Part shown: in pieces, positions 43,300 through 54,400 of the stretch
How the letters are laid out: each line of letters begins with the position of its first letter
Numbering within the stretch: the first letter of the stretch is position 1
The notes under the pieces: generated by a model
Told to the model about the DNA's origin: nothing
What the model saw: only the letters and a program-made list of their open reading frames with translations
The model's database searches: none
Program-made: the position numbers and the translations under genes
Assembly: GCF_027483985.1 (NCBI RefSeq)
Contig: NZ_JAIXTJ010000017.1
Location: 62,001-126,000 of the forward strand
Source: Flavobacterium sp.
Lineage (GTDB): Bacteria > Bacteroidota > Bacteroidia > Flavobacteriales > Flavobacteriaceae
Length of the DNA stretch: 64,000 nt
Reading direction: 5' to 3'

Positions 43300-43375
43300 G
43301 ATTTAATTTTAAATAAATTAACTCCTTTGTAATAAAAAAATTATTATTATTGCATAACATTTAAATCTTACAGTA

Positions 43376-43768
43376 ATGAAATTAATGAAATTTTTATTCG
43401 CAGTTGCATTTTTATTTGCAATCAATAATGTGTCAGCGCAATCAGTAGTGTCAAAATGGCCACAATTAAATAGTTTTCAAGAATTGTTAGTTAAAACATT
43501 TGAACCTGCTGGTGAAGGAAATTTTGGTCCCATTAAAAATTCTTATGAGTATTTAGTTGAAAAATCAGAAGCATTAGACGTTACAACAATGCCACAAGAT
43601 TTAAAAAATTCTAAAGCTGATGAAACAGTGGCGGTATTAAAAAGACAAACAAAATTATTAGCAGAATTAATTAAAACGAATTCTCCAAACCCAGAAATAA
43701 TGAGAGCCTTTCAAAAAGTCAATGAAACTTATGACAGGCTACTTAGCATATACGAACCAAAAAAATAA
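43376..43768 (+). CDS. Unknown secreted helical protein
   Basis: A 130-residue protein with a signal peptide (cleavage likely near NNVSAQ). The mature part is mostly helical, with PAGEGNFGPIKNSYEYLVEKSEAL and a C-terminal FQKVNETYDRLLSIYEPKK. I do not recognise the family. It is divergent from the TonB receptor gene, with the LytTR-type site between them, and ends at a clear terminator. Confidence 0.7.
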   Translation: MKLMKFLFAVAFLFAINNVSAQSVVSKWPQLNSFQELLVKTFEPAGEGNFGPIKNSYEYLVEKSEALDVTTMPQDLKNSKADETVAVLKRQTKLLAELIKTNSPNPEIMRAFQKVNETYDRLLSIYEPKK

Positions 43769-43775
43769 AAATTAT

Positions 43776-43800
43776 CCTAGCCAAGTGCTAGGTTTTTTTT
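43776..43800 (+). terminator. Terminator after the unknown secreted protein
   Basis: CCTAGC (43776-43781) pairs with GCTAGG (43787-43792) around CAAGT, followed by eight T's. Confidence 0.85.
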
Positions 43801-43830
43801 GAAAAATAATTCATTTTATAATTTCATTAC

Positions 43831-43838
43831 TACCTTTG
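43831..43838 (+). promoter_or_regulatory. -7 box of prmA
   Basis: TACCTTTG, a full match, ends 14 bases before the ATG. Confidence 0.55.
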
Positions 43839-43851
43839 CAAAAAAAATATT

Positions 43852-44691
43852 ATGTCAAATATCTATTTAGGATATCACTTTACAGTTGAACCAAGAGAAC
43901 TAGGTTCAGAGATATTAATTGCTGAATTAGGGGAAAAACCATTTGAAAGTTTTATTGAAACCGATTTAGGAATTGTTGCTTACATTCAAAAAGAATTCTG
44001 GAATGAAAACATCCTGGATGATATCTACATAATGGAATCGCCTGAATTTACTATATCCTACAAAATAGAAGAAATTGATCAAGTAAATTGGAATGAAGAA
44101 TGGGAAAAAAACTTTGAACCGATTGATGTCGACGGCAAATGTCACGTTAGAGCGCCTTTTCATTCAAAAACTGATGCGGAATTTGATATCGTTATAGAAC
44201 CTAAAATGAGTTTTGGTACCGGACATCACGAAACCACGCACATGATGATTCAGCATTTATTAGAAACAAATGTTGAAGGTTTAAAAACGTTAGATATGGG
44301 CTGTGGTACTGCAATTTTGGCAATTTTAGCTGAAATGAAAGGTGCCAAACCAATCGATGCAATTGATATAGACAATTGGTGTTACTTGAATTCTATTGAA
44401 AATGCAGAACGCAATAATTGCAATGAAATTTCTGTTTATGAAGGTGATGCAGCCTTATTAAGTGGCAAAAATTATGATTTAATAATCGCTAATATCAATA
44501 GAAATATACTTTTAAATGATATGCAAACGTATGTTGATTGTTTAAATCAAAATGGAATATTATTATTAAGTGGCTTTTATAACGAAGATATTCCGTTTAT
44601 AGATGCATCATGCGTTGAAAAAGGATTAACGTATGTTAAAAAATTTGAAAGAAACAATTGGGTTTCGCTAAAGTATTTAAAAAATAATTAA
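43852..44691 (+). CDS. prmA: Ribosomal protein L11 methyltransferase
   Basis: A 279-residue SAM-dependent enzyme that trimethylates lysines of ribosomal protein L11. The N-terminal L11-binding part (YLGYHFTVEPRELGSEILIAEL) is followed by the catalytic fold with PKMSFGTGHHETTHMM, LDMGCGTAILAILA (SAM binding) and ANINRNILLND. Length is typical. It is followed after 40 bases by clpS, which is co-directional. Confidence 0.93.
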   Translation: MSNIYLGYHFTVEPRELGSEILIAELGEKPFESFIETDLGIVAYIQKEFWNENILDDIYIMESPEFTISYKIEEIDQVNWNEEWEKNFEPIDVDGKCHVRAPFHSKTDAEFDIVIEPKMSFGTGHHETTHMMIQHLLETNVEGLKTLDMGCGTAILAILAEMKGAKPIDAIDIDNWCYLNSIENAERNNCNEISVYEGDAALLSGKNYDLIIANINRNILLNDMQTYVDCLNQNGILLLSGFYNEDIPFIDASCVEKGLTYVKKFERNNWVSLKYLKNN

Positions 44692-44731
44692 TTTTACTTT
44701 TGAAATAGTTTCTAATACAATAGACCTAGTT

Positions 44732-45007
44732 ATGAGTACTATAGAAAAAACAAAAGAAGACGTATCAGTTCTTGAGCAAGTTGGAGTGAATAACGAAATC
44801 GTTTTGTATAATGACGATGTTAATACTTTTGACCACGTTATCGATACTCTTGTGAGAGTTTGTGAACATACGGCTGAACAAGCAGAACAATGTGCCATTT
44901 TGGTTCACTACAAAGGACAATGCACAGTAAAAACTGGCGCTTTTAACGAATTAAAACCACAGTGCACACAATTGCTTGAAGCTGGATTGAGTGCTGAGAT
45001 TATTTAG
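44732..45007 (+). CDS. clpS: ATP-dependent Clp protease adaptor ClpS
   Basis: A 91-residue adaptor that hands N-degron substrates to ClpAP or ClpC-type unfoldases. It has the folding core NEIVLYNDDVNTFDHVIDTL (with the NDD and Phe in the peptide-binding site) and HTAEQAEQCAILVHYKGQ. The N-terminal tail is short. The neighbour prmA is unrelated. Its stop overlaps the stop of the next gene by 4 bases, tail to tail. Confidence 0.93.
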   Translation: MSTIEKTKEDVSVLEQVGVNNEIVLYNDDVNTFDHVIDTLVRVCEHTAEQAEQCAILVHYKGQCTVKTGAFNELKPQCTQLLEAGLSAEII

Positions 45008-45417
45008 TGAGGCAATTTATCTTTGACAACACCATAAAGAAAAGTTCCTAACAAAGCACCGATTAAAATAAAACCTACAGAGATAAAGCCTGCGCCAATT
45101 AGAATGAAAATTGGCCCAGGACAAGCTCCAACCATAGCCCAACCTAGTCCAAAAAACAAACCTCCTATCCAATAACGAAAAGTTCCTTTTTCTTTATCTT
45201 GAATCTCTATCGGATTTCCGTTGATGTCTTTTATTTTTTTGCGTTTAATAATTTGTATTCCTATAACACCAGTTACAATCGCGGTCATTATTATGCCGTA
45301 CATGTGAAATGAATCAAATTGAAACATTTCATAAATTCTGTACCAAGAAACTGCTTCAGACTTAGTTAATACTACTCCAAAAACAAATCCAACAAGTAAA
45401 TATTTTAGTAATTTCAT
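45004..45417 (-). CDS. YeeE/YedE (DUF6691-type) membrane protein, small subunit
   Basis: A 137-residue membrane protein with four helices and the conserved GGLFFGLGWAMVGACPGPIFI segment, which includes a conserved Cys in GACPG. It is the short partner of a split YeeE/YedE pair. YeeE takes up thiosulfate in Escherichia coli; the substrate of Bacteroidota pairs is thought to be a sulfur compound, by inference. It is 6 bases downstream of the larger partner gene. Confidence 0.85.
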   Translation of the reverse strand: MKLLKYLLVGFVFGVVLTKSEAVSWYRIYEMFQFDSFHMYGIIMTAIVTGVIGIQIIKRKKIKDINGNPIEIQDKEKGTFRYWIGGLFFGLGWAMVGACPGPIFILIGAGFISVGFILIGALLGTFLYGVVKDKLPH

Positions 45418-45423
45418 AGTCTA

Positions 45424-45984
45424 CTATTTAAATAATAAAGGAAAAATAAAGTGTACCATAATTAAGCCACCTACAAAAAAACCTATCACAGCTTTCAGTG
45501 ATGGTAATTGAAGATTACTCAATCCAGATATTGCATGACCCGAAGTACAACCACCAGCATACCTCGAACCAAAACCAATTAAAACACCTCCTACTAAGAG
45601 AAATAAAATCATTTTTGGAGATTGAAATAGATTGTTTCCAAATAAAGCATCAGGTAATAATTTAGAATTTGGAGCTTCAATACCAATATTTTGCAATTTT
45701 TGAATTGTAACCTCACTTATGGCCACATTGGTATCATTACTTAAATAATGTGATGCGAAAAAACCACCGAGCATTGTTCCTGCTACAACAACTAAATTCC
45801 AGCGTTGCGCTTTCCAATCCCAATCAAAGAAGGGAACTTTTTTTCCAACACCAGTCATCGAACACAAGGTTCTAAGATTTGAAGACATTCCAAAAACTTT
45901 TCCGAAATAGATAAGTGATAGCATAATTAATCCGATGAGAAAACCAGAAATAGCCCAATGCCACGTACCCGAAATAATTTCCAT
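45424..45984 (-). CDS. YeeE/YedE (thiosulfate transporter-like) membrane protein, large subunit
   Basis: A 186-residue membrane protein with about five helices. It has the conserved Cys in the LRTLCSMTGVG loop and the GSRYAGGCTSGHAISGL segment (Gly-Cys-Thr-Ser-Gly-His), which are YeeE/YedE hallmarks. The frame opens at 46062, but the Met at 45984 (MEIISGTWHWAISGF) starts the conserved part, and a TATTTTTG box at 45999-46006 fits that start. It works together with the small partner. Confidence 0.87.
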   Translation of the reverse strand: MEIISGTWHWAISGFLIGLIMLSLIYFGKVFGMSSNLRTLCSMTGVGKKVPFFDWDWKAQRWNLVVVAGTMLGGFFASHYLSNDTNVAISEVTIQKLQNIGIEAPNSKLLPDALFGNNLFQSPKMILFLLVGGVLIGFGSRYAGGCTSGHAISGLSNLQLPSLKAVIGFFVGGLIMVHFIFPLLFK

Positions 45985-45998
45985 TTTATTTTTTTTTA

Positions 45999-46006
45999 CA
46001 AAAATA
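45999..46006 (-). promoter_or_regulatory. -7 box of the YeeE/YedE pair
   Basis: The minus strand reads TATTTTTG, a full match, ending 15 bases before the ATG at 45984. Confidence 0.5.
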
Positions 46007-46068
46007 ACCATCTGGTTTGATTTTTGATAATTATTTATCACTTTTGAACAAAATTGAAGCAAATAAAA

Positions 46069-46527
46069 ATGAAAACTAAATCGATATTCTTTCTTTTAAT
46101 AAGCTACTTAGTTTTAACTTCTTGCGGAAGTATAAAATCAACTATTAAAAATATTGATAATGCAGCCATAAAACCCGCTATTAAAGACAAACAATTTATA
46201 CTTACAGAATATGATTTGTCAGGCAACTATGGTTACAAAATGGATTATCCAATAAATCTTGGATTTGAAAACGAAAAGTATTCCCCTAAAAATATTACTT
46301 ATTTTTTTAATGCTTTAACTGGTCCGAATGGCGAAAAAATAACTTACGAAAAAATTGATACTTGTTGTCCGTTTCCAACAAAAAAGAGCAGCAATGGTGC
46401 AGGAACATTAGATATTTATCAGATAACAATTGAGGGAACTGAAAAAAAAATAAATTTATACCTCAATATTTATGAAAAAGGAAAAGTAGTTTGTCCGAAA
46501 GGATTTAAAATAAAAAATAAAGGATAA
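46069..46527 (+). CDS. Unknown lipoprotein with a CC-motif
   Basis: A 152-residue lipoprotein. The signal peptide MKTKSIFFLLISYLVLTSCGS ends in a lipobox with Cys19. The mature part has KDKQFILTEYDLSGNYGY, then a Cys pair in IDTCCPFPTKKSS and a late Cys in GKVVCPKGF. I do not recognise the family. It is divergent from the YeeE/YedE pair. The frame opens with a TTG at 46054, but the ATG at 46069 begins the signal peptide. A terminator follows. Confidence 0.72.
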   Translation: MKTKSIFFLLISYLVLTSCGSIKSTIKNIDNAAIKPAIKDKQFILTEYDLSGNYGYKMDYPINLGFENEKYSPKNITYFFNALTGPNGEKITYEKIDTCCPFPTKKSSNGAGTLDIYQITIEGTEKKINLYLNIYEKGKVVCPKGFKIKNKG

Positions 46528-46562
46528 ACAAGGTACTTTACGCCATCACATTTAATCAACAG

Positions 46563-46599
46563 AAAACCTTCTAATTAACAAGTTAGAAGGTTTTTTATT
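46563..46599 (+). terminator. Terminator after the lipoprotein gene
   Basis: AAAACCTTCTAA (46563-46574) pairs with TTAGAAGGTTTT (46583-46594) around an 8-base loop, followed by T-rich sequence. Confidence 0.85.
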
Positions 46600-46601
46600 T
46601 T

Positions 46602-46609
46602 TATATTTG
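46602..46609 (+). promoter_or_regulatory. -7 box of kdsA
   Basis: TATATTTG, a full match, ends 20 bases before the kdsA ATG. Confidence 0.6.
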
Positions 46610-46628
46610 CATATCAAAATCAAACATA

Positions 46629-47447
46629 ATGAACATTAATAAAATTCCACAAATCAAGCATATTGATAGTGACAACTTCTTTTTACTATCTGGTCCATGT
46701 GCAATTGAAGGAGAAGAAATGGCTTTAAGAATAGCCGAAAAATTAGTTACAATAACCGATAAGTTAGCGATTCCATTTGTATTCAAAGGCTCTTTTAAAA
46801 AAGCAAATCGTTCTAGAATAGACAGTTTTTCTGGAATTGGAGATGAAAAAGCGCTTAAAATTCTTAGAAAAGTTTCTGAAACCTTTCACGTTCCAACCGT
46901 AACTGATATACATACAAATGAAGATGCCGCTATGGCAGCAGCTTATGTAGATGTCTTACAAATTCCGGCATTTTTAGTTAGACAAACTGATTTAGTTGTT
47001 GCCGCAGCTAAATCAGGTAAAACAGTAAATCTAAAAAAAGGACAATTTATGAGTCCTGAAAGTATGAAACATGCTGTTCAGAAAGTACTAGATTGTCAAA
47101 ATGAAAATGTGATGGTAACCGATAGAGGAACTATGTTTGGCTACCAAGATATGATTGTAGATTACAGAGGAATTCCAACAATGCAACAATATGCAACCAC
47201 GGTTTTAGATGTTACCCACTCTTTACAGCAACCCAACCAAACTGTTGGAGTAACTGGTGGACGACCTGATATGATTGAAACCGTTGCTAAAGCAGGAATT
47301 GCTGTTGGTGTTGATGGTATTTTTATTGAAACCCATTTTGATCCAGCAAATGCCAAAAGTGATGGTGCCAACATGCTACATTTAGATTACTTCGAAGATT
47401 TAATGACCAAACTAGTAGCAATTCGTAAAACAATCAATCAATTTTAA
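46629..47447 (+). CDS. kdsA: 3-deoxy-D-manno-octulosonate 8-phosphate synthase
   Basis: A 272-residue enzyme that condenses phosphoenolpyruvate and arabinose 5-phosphate to Kdo 8-phosphate for LPS. It has LLSGPCAIEGEEMALRIAE, FKGSFKKANRSRIDSF, PTVTDIHTNEDAA, the KKGQFMSP loop and EKTHFDPANAKSDG-like ending IETHFDPANAKSDG. Length and motifs match the KdsA family. It is the only Kdo-pathway gene in the window and agrees with the LPS gene cluster at 15874-31417. The gene at 47451 follows after 3 bases. Confidence 0.96.
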   Translation: MNINKIPQIKHIDSDNFFLLSGPCAIEGEEMALRIAEKLVTITDKLAIPFVFKGSFKKANRSRIDSFSGIGDEKALKILRKVSETFHVPTVTDIHTNEDAAMAAAYVDVLQIPAFLVRQTDLVVAAAKSGKTVNLKKGQFMSPESMKHAVQKVLDCQNENVMVTDRGTMFGYQDMIVDYRGIPTMQQYATTVLDVTHSLQQPNQTVGVTGGRPDMIETVAKAGIAVGVDGIFIETHFDPANAKSDGANMLHLDYFEDLMTKLVAIRKTINQF

Positions 47448-47450
47448 AAA

Positions 47451-48344
47451 ATGTTTTCAAACTTTAAATTAAAAATAGTTTGTGTGCTTACTATTTTTAC
47501 ACAAGTTACAATTGCACAAGACAAAAGCAATTCCGACCGATATACAAGTCATAACAAAGGTAAATTTTATATTTTTTGGGGAGGAAATCGAGAAAGTTAC
47601 TCCAAATCTGATATTCGTTTAACTGGAGCTAATTATGATTTCACCATTGATAATGCTGTTGCTGATGATAGACCAAAAGGTTGGCACGTTGACTACATTA
47701 ATCCTGGTGCTATGACCATTCCTCAGACCAATTTTAGAATGGGATATTATATCAATGACCATTACAATATTTCTATTGGATTAGACCATATGAAATATGT
47801 TTTAAGACAAAATCAAACGGCAAATGTATCAGGTTATGTAAATCTTCCAGCAAGCGAAAGCGGTTCGCAATATAACGGAACCTATAACAATACGCCAGTT
47901 AATTTTTTCGAAAATTATACTGGGATAGATACCTCTACTCCGCCACCTTTTCTAACTTTTGAACACACTGATGGACTTAATTATATAAACACGGAATTTT
48001 GCAGAGTTGATGATATTTCTAAGATTTTCAAAATTGCCAACACCGATAAATTTCAACTAAATGTAACCGAAGGAGTTGGTTTGGGATTATTATATCCAAA
48101 AACTAACGCAAGAGTTCTCGGAAAGCAACGTTACGATGATTTTCATGTTTCTGGCTACGGCGTATCTGCAAAAGTTGGATTGAATTTTACCTTTTTTAAA
48201 CATTTTTTCGTTCAAACAGAATTAAAAGCTGGTTTTATTGATATGAATGACATAAAAACCACAAACGAAACTTCTGATAAAGCAAGCCAGCACTTCCTTT
48301 TTCTTCAAAGAATTATCGCTTTTGGAGGAATTTTCAAAATTTAA
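47451..48344 (+). CDS. Unknown outer-membrane-like beta protein
   Basis: A 297-residue protein with a signal peptide (VLTIFTQVTIAQ) and mainly beta-rich mature sequence with alternating aromatic residues, such as GKFYIFWGGNRESYSKSD and FRMGYYINDHYNISIGLDHM. The last strand ends in an aromatic-rich FLFLQRIIAFGGIFKI, which resembles a beta-barrel C-terminus. I do not recognise the family. It follows kdsA by 3 bases and is probably co-transcribed; a role in LPS or envelope biology is inference. Confidence 0.6.
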   Translation: MFSNFKLKIVCVLTIFTQVTIAQDKSNSDRYTSHNKGKFYIFWGGNRESYSKSDIRLTGANYDFTIDNAVADDRPKGWHVDYINPGAMTIPQTNFRMGYYINDHYNISIGLDHMKYVLRQNQTANVSGYVNLPASESGSQYNGTYNNTPVNFFENYTGIDTSTPPPFLTFEHTDGLNYINTEFCRVDDISKIFKIANTDKFQLNVTEGVGLGLLYPKTNARVLGKQRYDDFHVSGYGVSAKVGLNFTFFKHFFVQTELKAGFIDMNDIKTTNETSDKASQHFLFLQRIIAFGGIFKI

Positions 48345-48367
48345 CTTAAATATTTTATATTTTTTTA

Positions 48368-48375
48368 TATTTTTG
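48368..48375 (+). promoter_or_regulatory. -7 box of the giant adhesin gene
   Basis: TATTTTTG, a full TAnnTTTG match, ends 46 bases before the chosen ATG at 48421. Confidence 0.5.
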
Positions 48376-48420
48376 GTAATTATCTTTATTAAACAACAAA
48401 CCAATCAATTAATATCATTT

Positions 48421-51400
48421 ATGAAAAAAATTATTTTATTATTTCTGACATTATTTTTCACACTTGCCGGATATTCCCAGTTTCCAACACCAGGAATTGA
48501 AGGTTTTGAAAATACGTCAGGACCAGATTTACCTGCACCAGCAACTCCTAGTCCTTGGACTTTAGGAACTGGAACTACTGGAAACCAGTGGGCAATATTT
48601 GACAATGGCGTCGGTCCAACAAGACGATGGAGTATAAATTCTAACGCAGCAAATGTATATGAAGGCACAAATGCTGCTTTTATGGACCGTGAAAATATTG
48701 GCCTTGGAAATACTTCAGAAGATTATTTGGCATCACCTTTGGTTACAGTACCAACAAATGGTCAATTACGTTTCTGGACAAGATCAACTATTAATGGTCC
48801 AAACGGAACAGAATATTTTATTAAAGTAAATACAGTTGTTGGTACTCAAACAACGCTAGCGAACTATACGGCAACTCCTGCACAATGGACGGAAGCTACG
48901 CTTAATACAACGTTTAATATTTATGAAGAGAAAGTTGTTGACTTAAGTGCTTTTGCTGGTCAGCAAGTTTACATTGCCTTTATGATGCGTTTCAACCAAC
49001 CAACTGGTGGTTTAGGCGGAGACAGATGGTTAATTGATAGAGTAAGCTTAGTACAAAGATGTTTAGAGCCTACCGATTTATCTGCTACAGGAATTACACA
49101 AACTACTGCAAACTTAAATTGGTTAAATCCAAGTGGTTCTACTTCTTGGGAAATTGAAGTTATTCCTGCAGTTGGTGGTGTTCAAACAGGTGTTGGAACG
49201 GTTTATAATGGACCACTTCCTTATGTTGCATCTGGATTATCTCCAAATACTTGTTATGTATATTATGTAAGATCTTTATGTACAGATGGTTCAAGTACTT
49301 ATGTCGGACCATTTAACTTTTGTACAGTACCACCAGGTTTAACTTGTACCGCACCAATTCAAATTACTTCTTTACCTTATAGTACTACTGATAACACTGC
49401 TAACTACGGTGATTCAACAGATACAGCCCAACCAGCTGCGTGTGCCGGAACAACAGATAACTACATGACGGGTAACGATGTGTTTTATACCTACACACCT
49501 ACTACTTCAGGAACAATAAGCATTACTATGACACCAAACGATGATTGGTCTGGTATTTTTGTATATGATGGATGTGCCAACGTTGGCGTTAATTGTTTAG
49601 CAGGTGTTGCTAATAATGGTGGTGGAATAAGATCAATTCCTAGTTTAAGTGTAACAGCCGGTTCTACATATGTAATTGTTATTTCAACAAATGCAACTCC
49701 GCAAACTGTTGCATACAACTTAGTAATTCAAGCAGTAAATTGTCCTCAACCAACAAATCTTTCTGCATCTAGTATTGGACAGAATTCAGCTTCGCTCTCT
49801 TGGGGTAATCCTGGTGGAGCTACTTCTTGGGAAATAGAAGTACAACCCGCAGGAAGTCCAATTCCGGCAGGTTCAGGAACAACGACAACTATTAACACTA
49901 ACTATCCGGCTACAGGCTTAACTCAAGCTACTGCATATCAATATTATGTCAGAGCAGATTGCGGAAATGGTACTTTTAGTGCTTGGTCTGGACCATTTTT
50001 ATTTAATACAAATATTTGTGATGTTGCGCAACAATGTAATTACACTTTCAGATTAACCGATTCATTTGGAGACGGTTGGAATGGAAATACAATGAGTGTT
50101 AGACAAAATGGTATAGAAGTTGCTCTTTTAGGAACTACTTTTACTGCAGGTAATGGTCCAATAAATATTACTGTACCTTTATGTGATGGCATACCATTTG
50201 AATTATTTTGGAATACTGGTGGTGCCTTCGCAGGCGAAGTTGGTGTGTCTATTATAAATTCATTCAATCAAACAATTTATACAAAAGCACCAGGAACAGG
50301 CATACAAAATAGTTCACTATATAATGGAACGGTAAATTGTACAACTCCTGCTTGTTTACCTCCAACAAATTTAACAGCAACAAATCTTTCACAAACAGGT
50401 GCTACTTTAGGATGGACTACTTCTGGACCTGAAACTTCTTGGGAAATAATTATTCTACCTGCAGGTTCTCCGGCTCCACTACCTAACAATACAGGATGGA
50501 CTGCAGCACCTACAAATCCTTTCACAGTAGGTGGATTAACATCAGGAACAGCATATGATTTTTATGTTAGACCTATTTGTTCAACATCAAATATTGGAGA
50601 TCCAGCTGGACCACGTAGGTTTAATACAACCATTTGTGACCCTGTTAACCAATGTAATTACACCTTCACAATGACAGATTCATTTGGAGATGGTTGGAAT
50701 GGAAACACAATGAATGTAATTCAAAATGGAATAGTTATTGCAACTATTGGATCAACTTTTACAGCTGGTAATGGACCAGTAATAGTAACAGTTCCATTAT
50801 GTAATGGCTTGCCAGTTCAATTATTCTGGAATGCTGGCGGTGCTTTTGCAAATGAAGTTGGTGTTTCTATTACAAATTCATTTTCTCAAGTTATATACAC
50901 TAAAGCTCCTGGTACAGGAACACAAAATAGTTCACTATATACTGGAACTGTAAATTGTTTAGTTCCTTCATGTTTGCCTCCAACCAATTTAGTGGCAACA
51001 AATATTTCTCAAACTTCAGCAACCTTGGGATGGACAACAACTGGACCTGAAACTTCTTGGGAAGTTATTGTAGTTCCAGCACCTTCAACAACACCACTTC
51101 CAAATAATCCTGGTTGGACTGCCGCACCTACCAATCCGTTTACTGTCAATGGATTAACTTCAGGAACCGCTTATAATTTTTATGTAAGACCAATCTGCTC
51201 TTCTACTAATACTGGAGATCCGAGTTTAGCAGGTACTTTTAATACAACTATTTGCCCTCCTGCTGACCAATGTCTATATACATTTACAATGACAGATACC
51301 TTCGGCGACGGATGGAATGGAAATACAATGAGCGTAATTCAAAATGGTATCGTTGTTGGTACATTTGGTGCTACATTTACAAATGGAACAGGACCAGTTT

Positions 51401-54400
51401 CTGTACAATTTCCGCTTTGTCACGGAGTAGCTTTCCAATTACAATGGAATACTGGTGGAGCATTTGCTAATGAAGTTGGAGTTTCGATCCAAGAAGCTTT
51501 AGCGCCACAAGCAACAATCTACACAAAAGCTCCCGGAACTGGAACTCAAGGTAGTATTTTATATAACGGAATTGGTGAGTGTTTCTTACCAACTTGTCCG
51601 AAACCAATCAACCTTACTGCAACCAGTGTTACTCAAACGTCGGCAATTCTTGGTTGGACAGAGCAAGGTACAGCAACTTCATGGGAAATTTATTTTGTTC
51701 CTGTAGGTTCACCTGCTCCAACAGCAACTACTTTAGGTGTTGTAACTACAAATCCATATACAATTACAAACTTACCTCCTGGTGCAGCCTATACTTTTTA
51801 TGTTAGAGCAATTTGTTCTCCTACTGATTCTAGTTTATGGTCACAACCATTGACTTTTGGAACTTTACCAGTAAACGATGAATGTTCAAATGCAACATTT
51901 GCTATTGTAAATCAAAACTTAAATTGCGTTCAAACAACACCAGGTACTTTAATTGGAGCAACACAATCGTTGCCTGCTGTCAATTGTCCTCCTGGAGTAG
52001 CTAATGATGATGTTTGGTATACATTTACAGCAACTTCTGCAACGCATATAATTTCTTTTAACAATGTGGTACCTGCAGGAGCTGATTTAGATTACGCTAT
52101 CTTCACAGGAAACAGTTGCGGTGCTTTAACTCAATTAAACTGTAACGCTGCTGATGGTCTAACCGCAGGAGTAACTTATTATTTAAGAGTATATTCTCCT
52201 TCTGCAAATCAACAATTAGTTAATTTCAGTTTATGTATTGGTACGCTTCCTTGTACTGAAGCACCAGCTTTCTGTACTGGTCAAACAGTTACTTATGCAA
52301 ATTCAACTAACGTACCTTCACTAGGTCAAATTGGATGTTTATTTACTTCTCCAAACCCAGCTTTCTTTTTCTTACAAGTAAACCAAGCTGGACCACTGAC
52401 TTATTTGATCTCTCAAGTTGATAATAACGGTATCGGCAGAGATGTTGACTATGTGGCTTGGGGTCCATTTACAGACTTGCAAAATGCATGTACAGGAGTT
52501 CCTCAAAACCCGCTTCCGGGTATAATTCCTGCACCAACTCCTGCAGCTGGTTGCCCAGGAACATTACACGCTTGTAGTTACTCTTCTGCTCCAACAGAAA
52601 TTATGTGTATTCCAAATGCTCAATTATGTGAAGTATATGTAATTATGATTACTAATTTCTCAAATCAAGCCGGTACAGTTACATTTACTCAAACCAATTC
52701 AGGTGGTGGAACGACAGCTTGTTTCCCAATTAATACATTTAATTATCCGCAAACAACTTATTGTCAAGATGGTGTTGATCCAACTCCTGTCTTAGCTCCT
52801 GGAGCTTCAGCTGGAACTTATACTTCAACTGCAGGATTAGTAATTGATAGTGCTACAGGTACAGTAGATTTATCTGCAAGTACACCTGGCGCGTATATTG
52901 TTACAAGTTCTACAGCAACAACAATTGGTGGTACTTGTAATACAATACCTTTTATTACAACTACAAGAACTATCATAATTACTGCACCAGCAAATGCAAC
53001 AATATCTTATTCTAGTCCGTCTTATTGTAATACTGTTAACACTTTACAAACTGTAACGGTAAATGGAACTAGTGGTGGAACGTTTAGTGCATCTCCTTCC
53101 GGATTATCAATAAATTCAATTACTGGTAATATTATTCCAAGTGCAAGTATTCCTAATACATATACGGTTACGTATAATGTTCCTGCATCAGGCGGTTGTG
53201 CTGCATTTTCAACAACTACACAAGTAATAATTGTTCCGGCAACAGTACCTTCATTTACACAAGTTGCTCCAATTTGTCCAGGTGATCCATTGGCGGATTT
53301 ACCTACAACATCGAACAATGGCGTAACTGGTACTTGGTCTCCAGCAATGAACAATACAGCTACCACGACTTACACATTCACTCCAACTTCTGGATTATGT
53401 GCTACTACAACAACTATGACAATCGGTGTGGGTTCAACGACACCTACTTTTACACAAGTACCACCAATTTGTCAAGGTGCTGCATTAGCTGATTTACCAA
53501 CAACTTCTAACAATGGAGTTGTCGGAACTTGGTCGCCAGCAATGAATAATAATGTTACAACAACTTATACATTTACTCCAAATGCTGGGATATGTGCTGG
53601 ATCTGTTACTATGACAATTGTGGTAAATAATCCATCAATAGTTCCTACTTTTAACTCTGTTAATCCAATTTGTATTGGTGATGCTTTAGCAGCTTTACCA
53701 ACAACTTCTAATAACGGAATAACAGGAAGTTGGTCGCCTGCTTTGGATAACACTGCTACAACAACTTATACGTTTACTCCCAATACAGGACAGTGTGGTT
53801 TAACAACAACTTTAACAATAATTGTAAATCCAAACTTAGTTGTTACAGTGAATAATCCAACAGTTTGTTTAGGTTCAAGTGCAACGGTTACTGCAACACC
53901 TGCAATTCCAGGAAACTATTCTTACACATGGACTGTTCCTGCTCCGTTTCCTAATCCAGGTAACGTAGCTTCTTTTAACACAACAGTTCCAGGAACTTAC
54001 ACTGTGGTTATTAATCAAGTTACAAATTTCTGTAACACTGATTTTGAGAATCCAACTGCTACAGGCGCATTTCCAAATTTAATTAATGAAAACTTAGTAC
54101 CTTGCTGGGATACTACTTCTGCAGATGATATCATCGAGATATGGCCAGCTGGTTTTGAAGGTGTAACTGCTTACTCAGGCAATCAATTAATTGAGTTAAA
54201 TGGAAATACTCCAGGAACTTTATTCCAAGATTTTAGTGTTCTTCCGGGAACAGCATTAACCATATCTTTTGCTCATAGAGGAAGACAAGGTAATGATGTC
54301 GTTGGTGTAGAAATTGGACCATTAGGCGGACCATATGTAAGCCTTGGTAACTTTACTGACAATAATACCGCATGGGTATTACATACTGTAAATTATGTTG

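Noticed and set aside
48322..48420. An upstream start of the adhesin adding 33 residues
   Set aside because: It would overlap the previous stop and the promoter and would bury the signal peptide, which begins at 48421.
53022..53366. Minus-strand open frame of 114 codons inside the adhesin gene, and similar ones at 55206-55514 and 50277-50525
   Set aside because: They recur at the same phase of the repeated modules, opposite a clearly coding strand, so they are by-products of the repeats.
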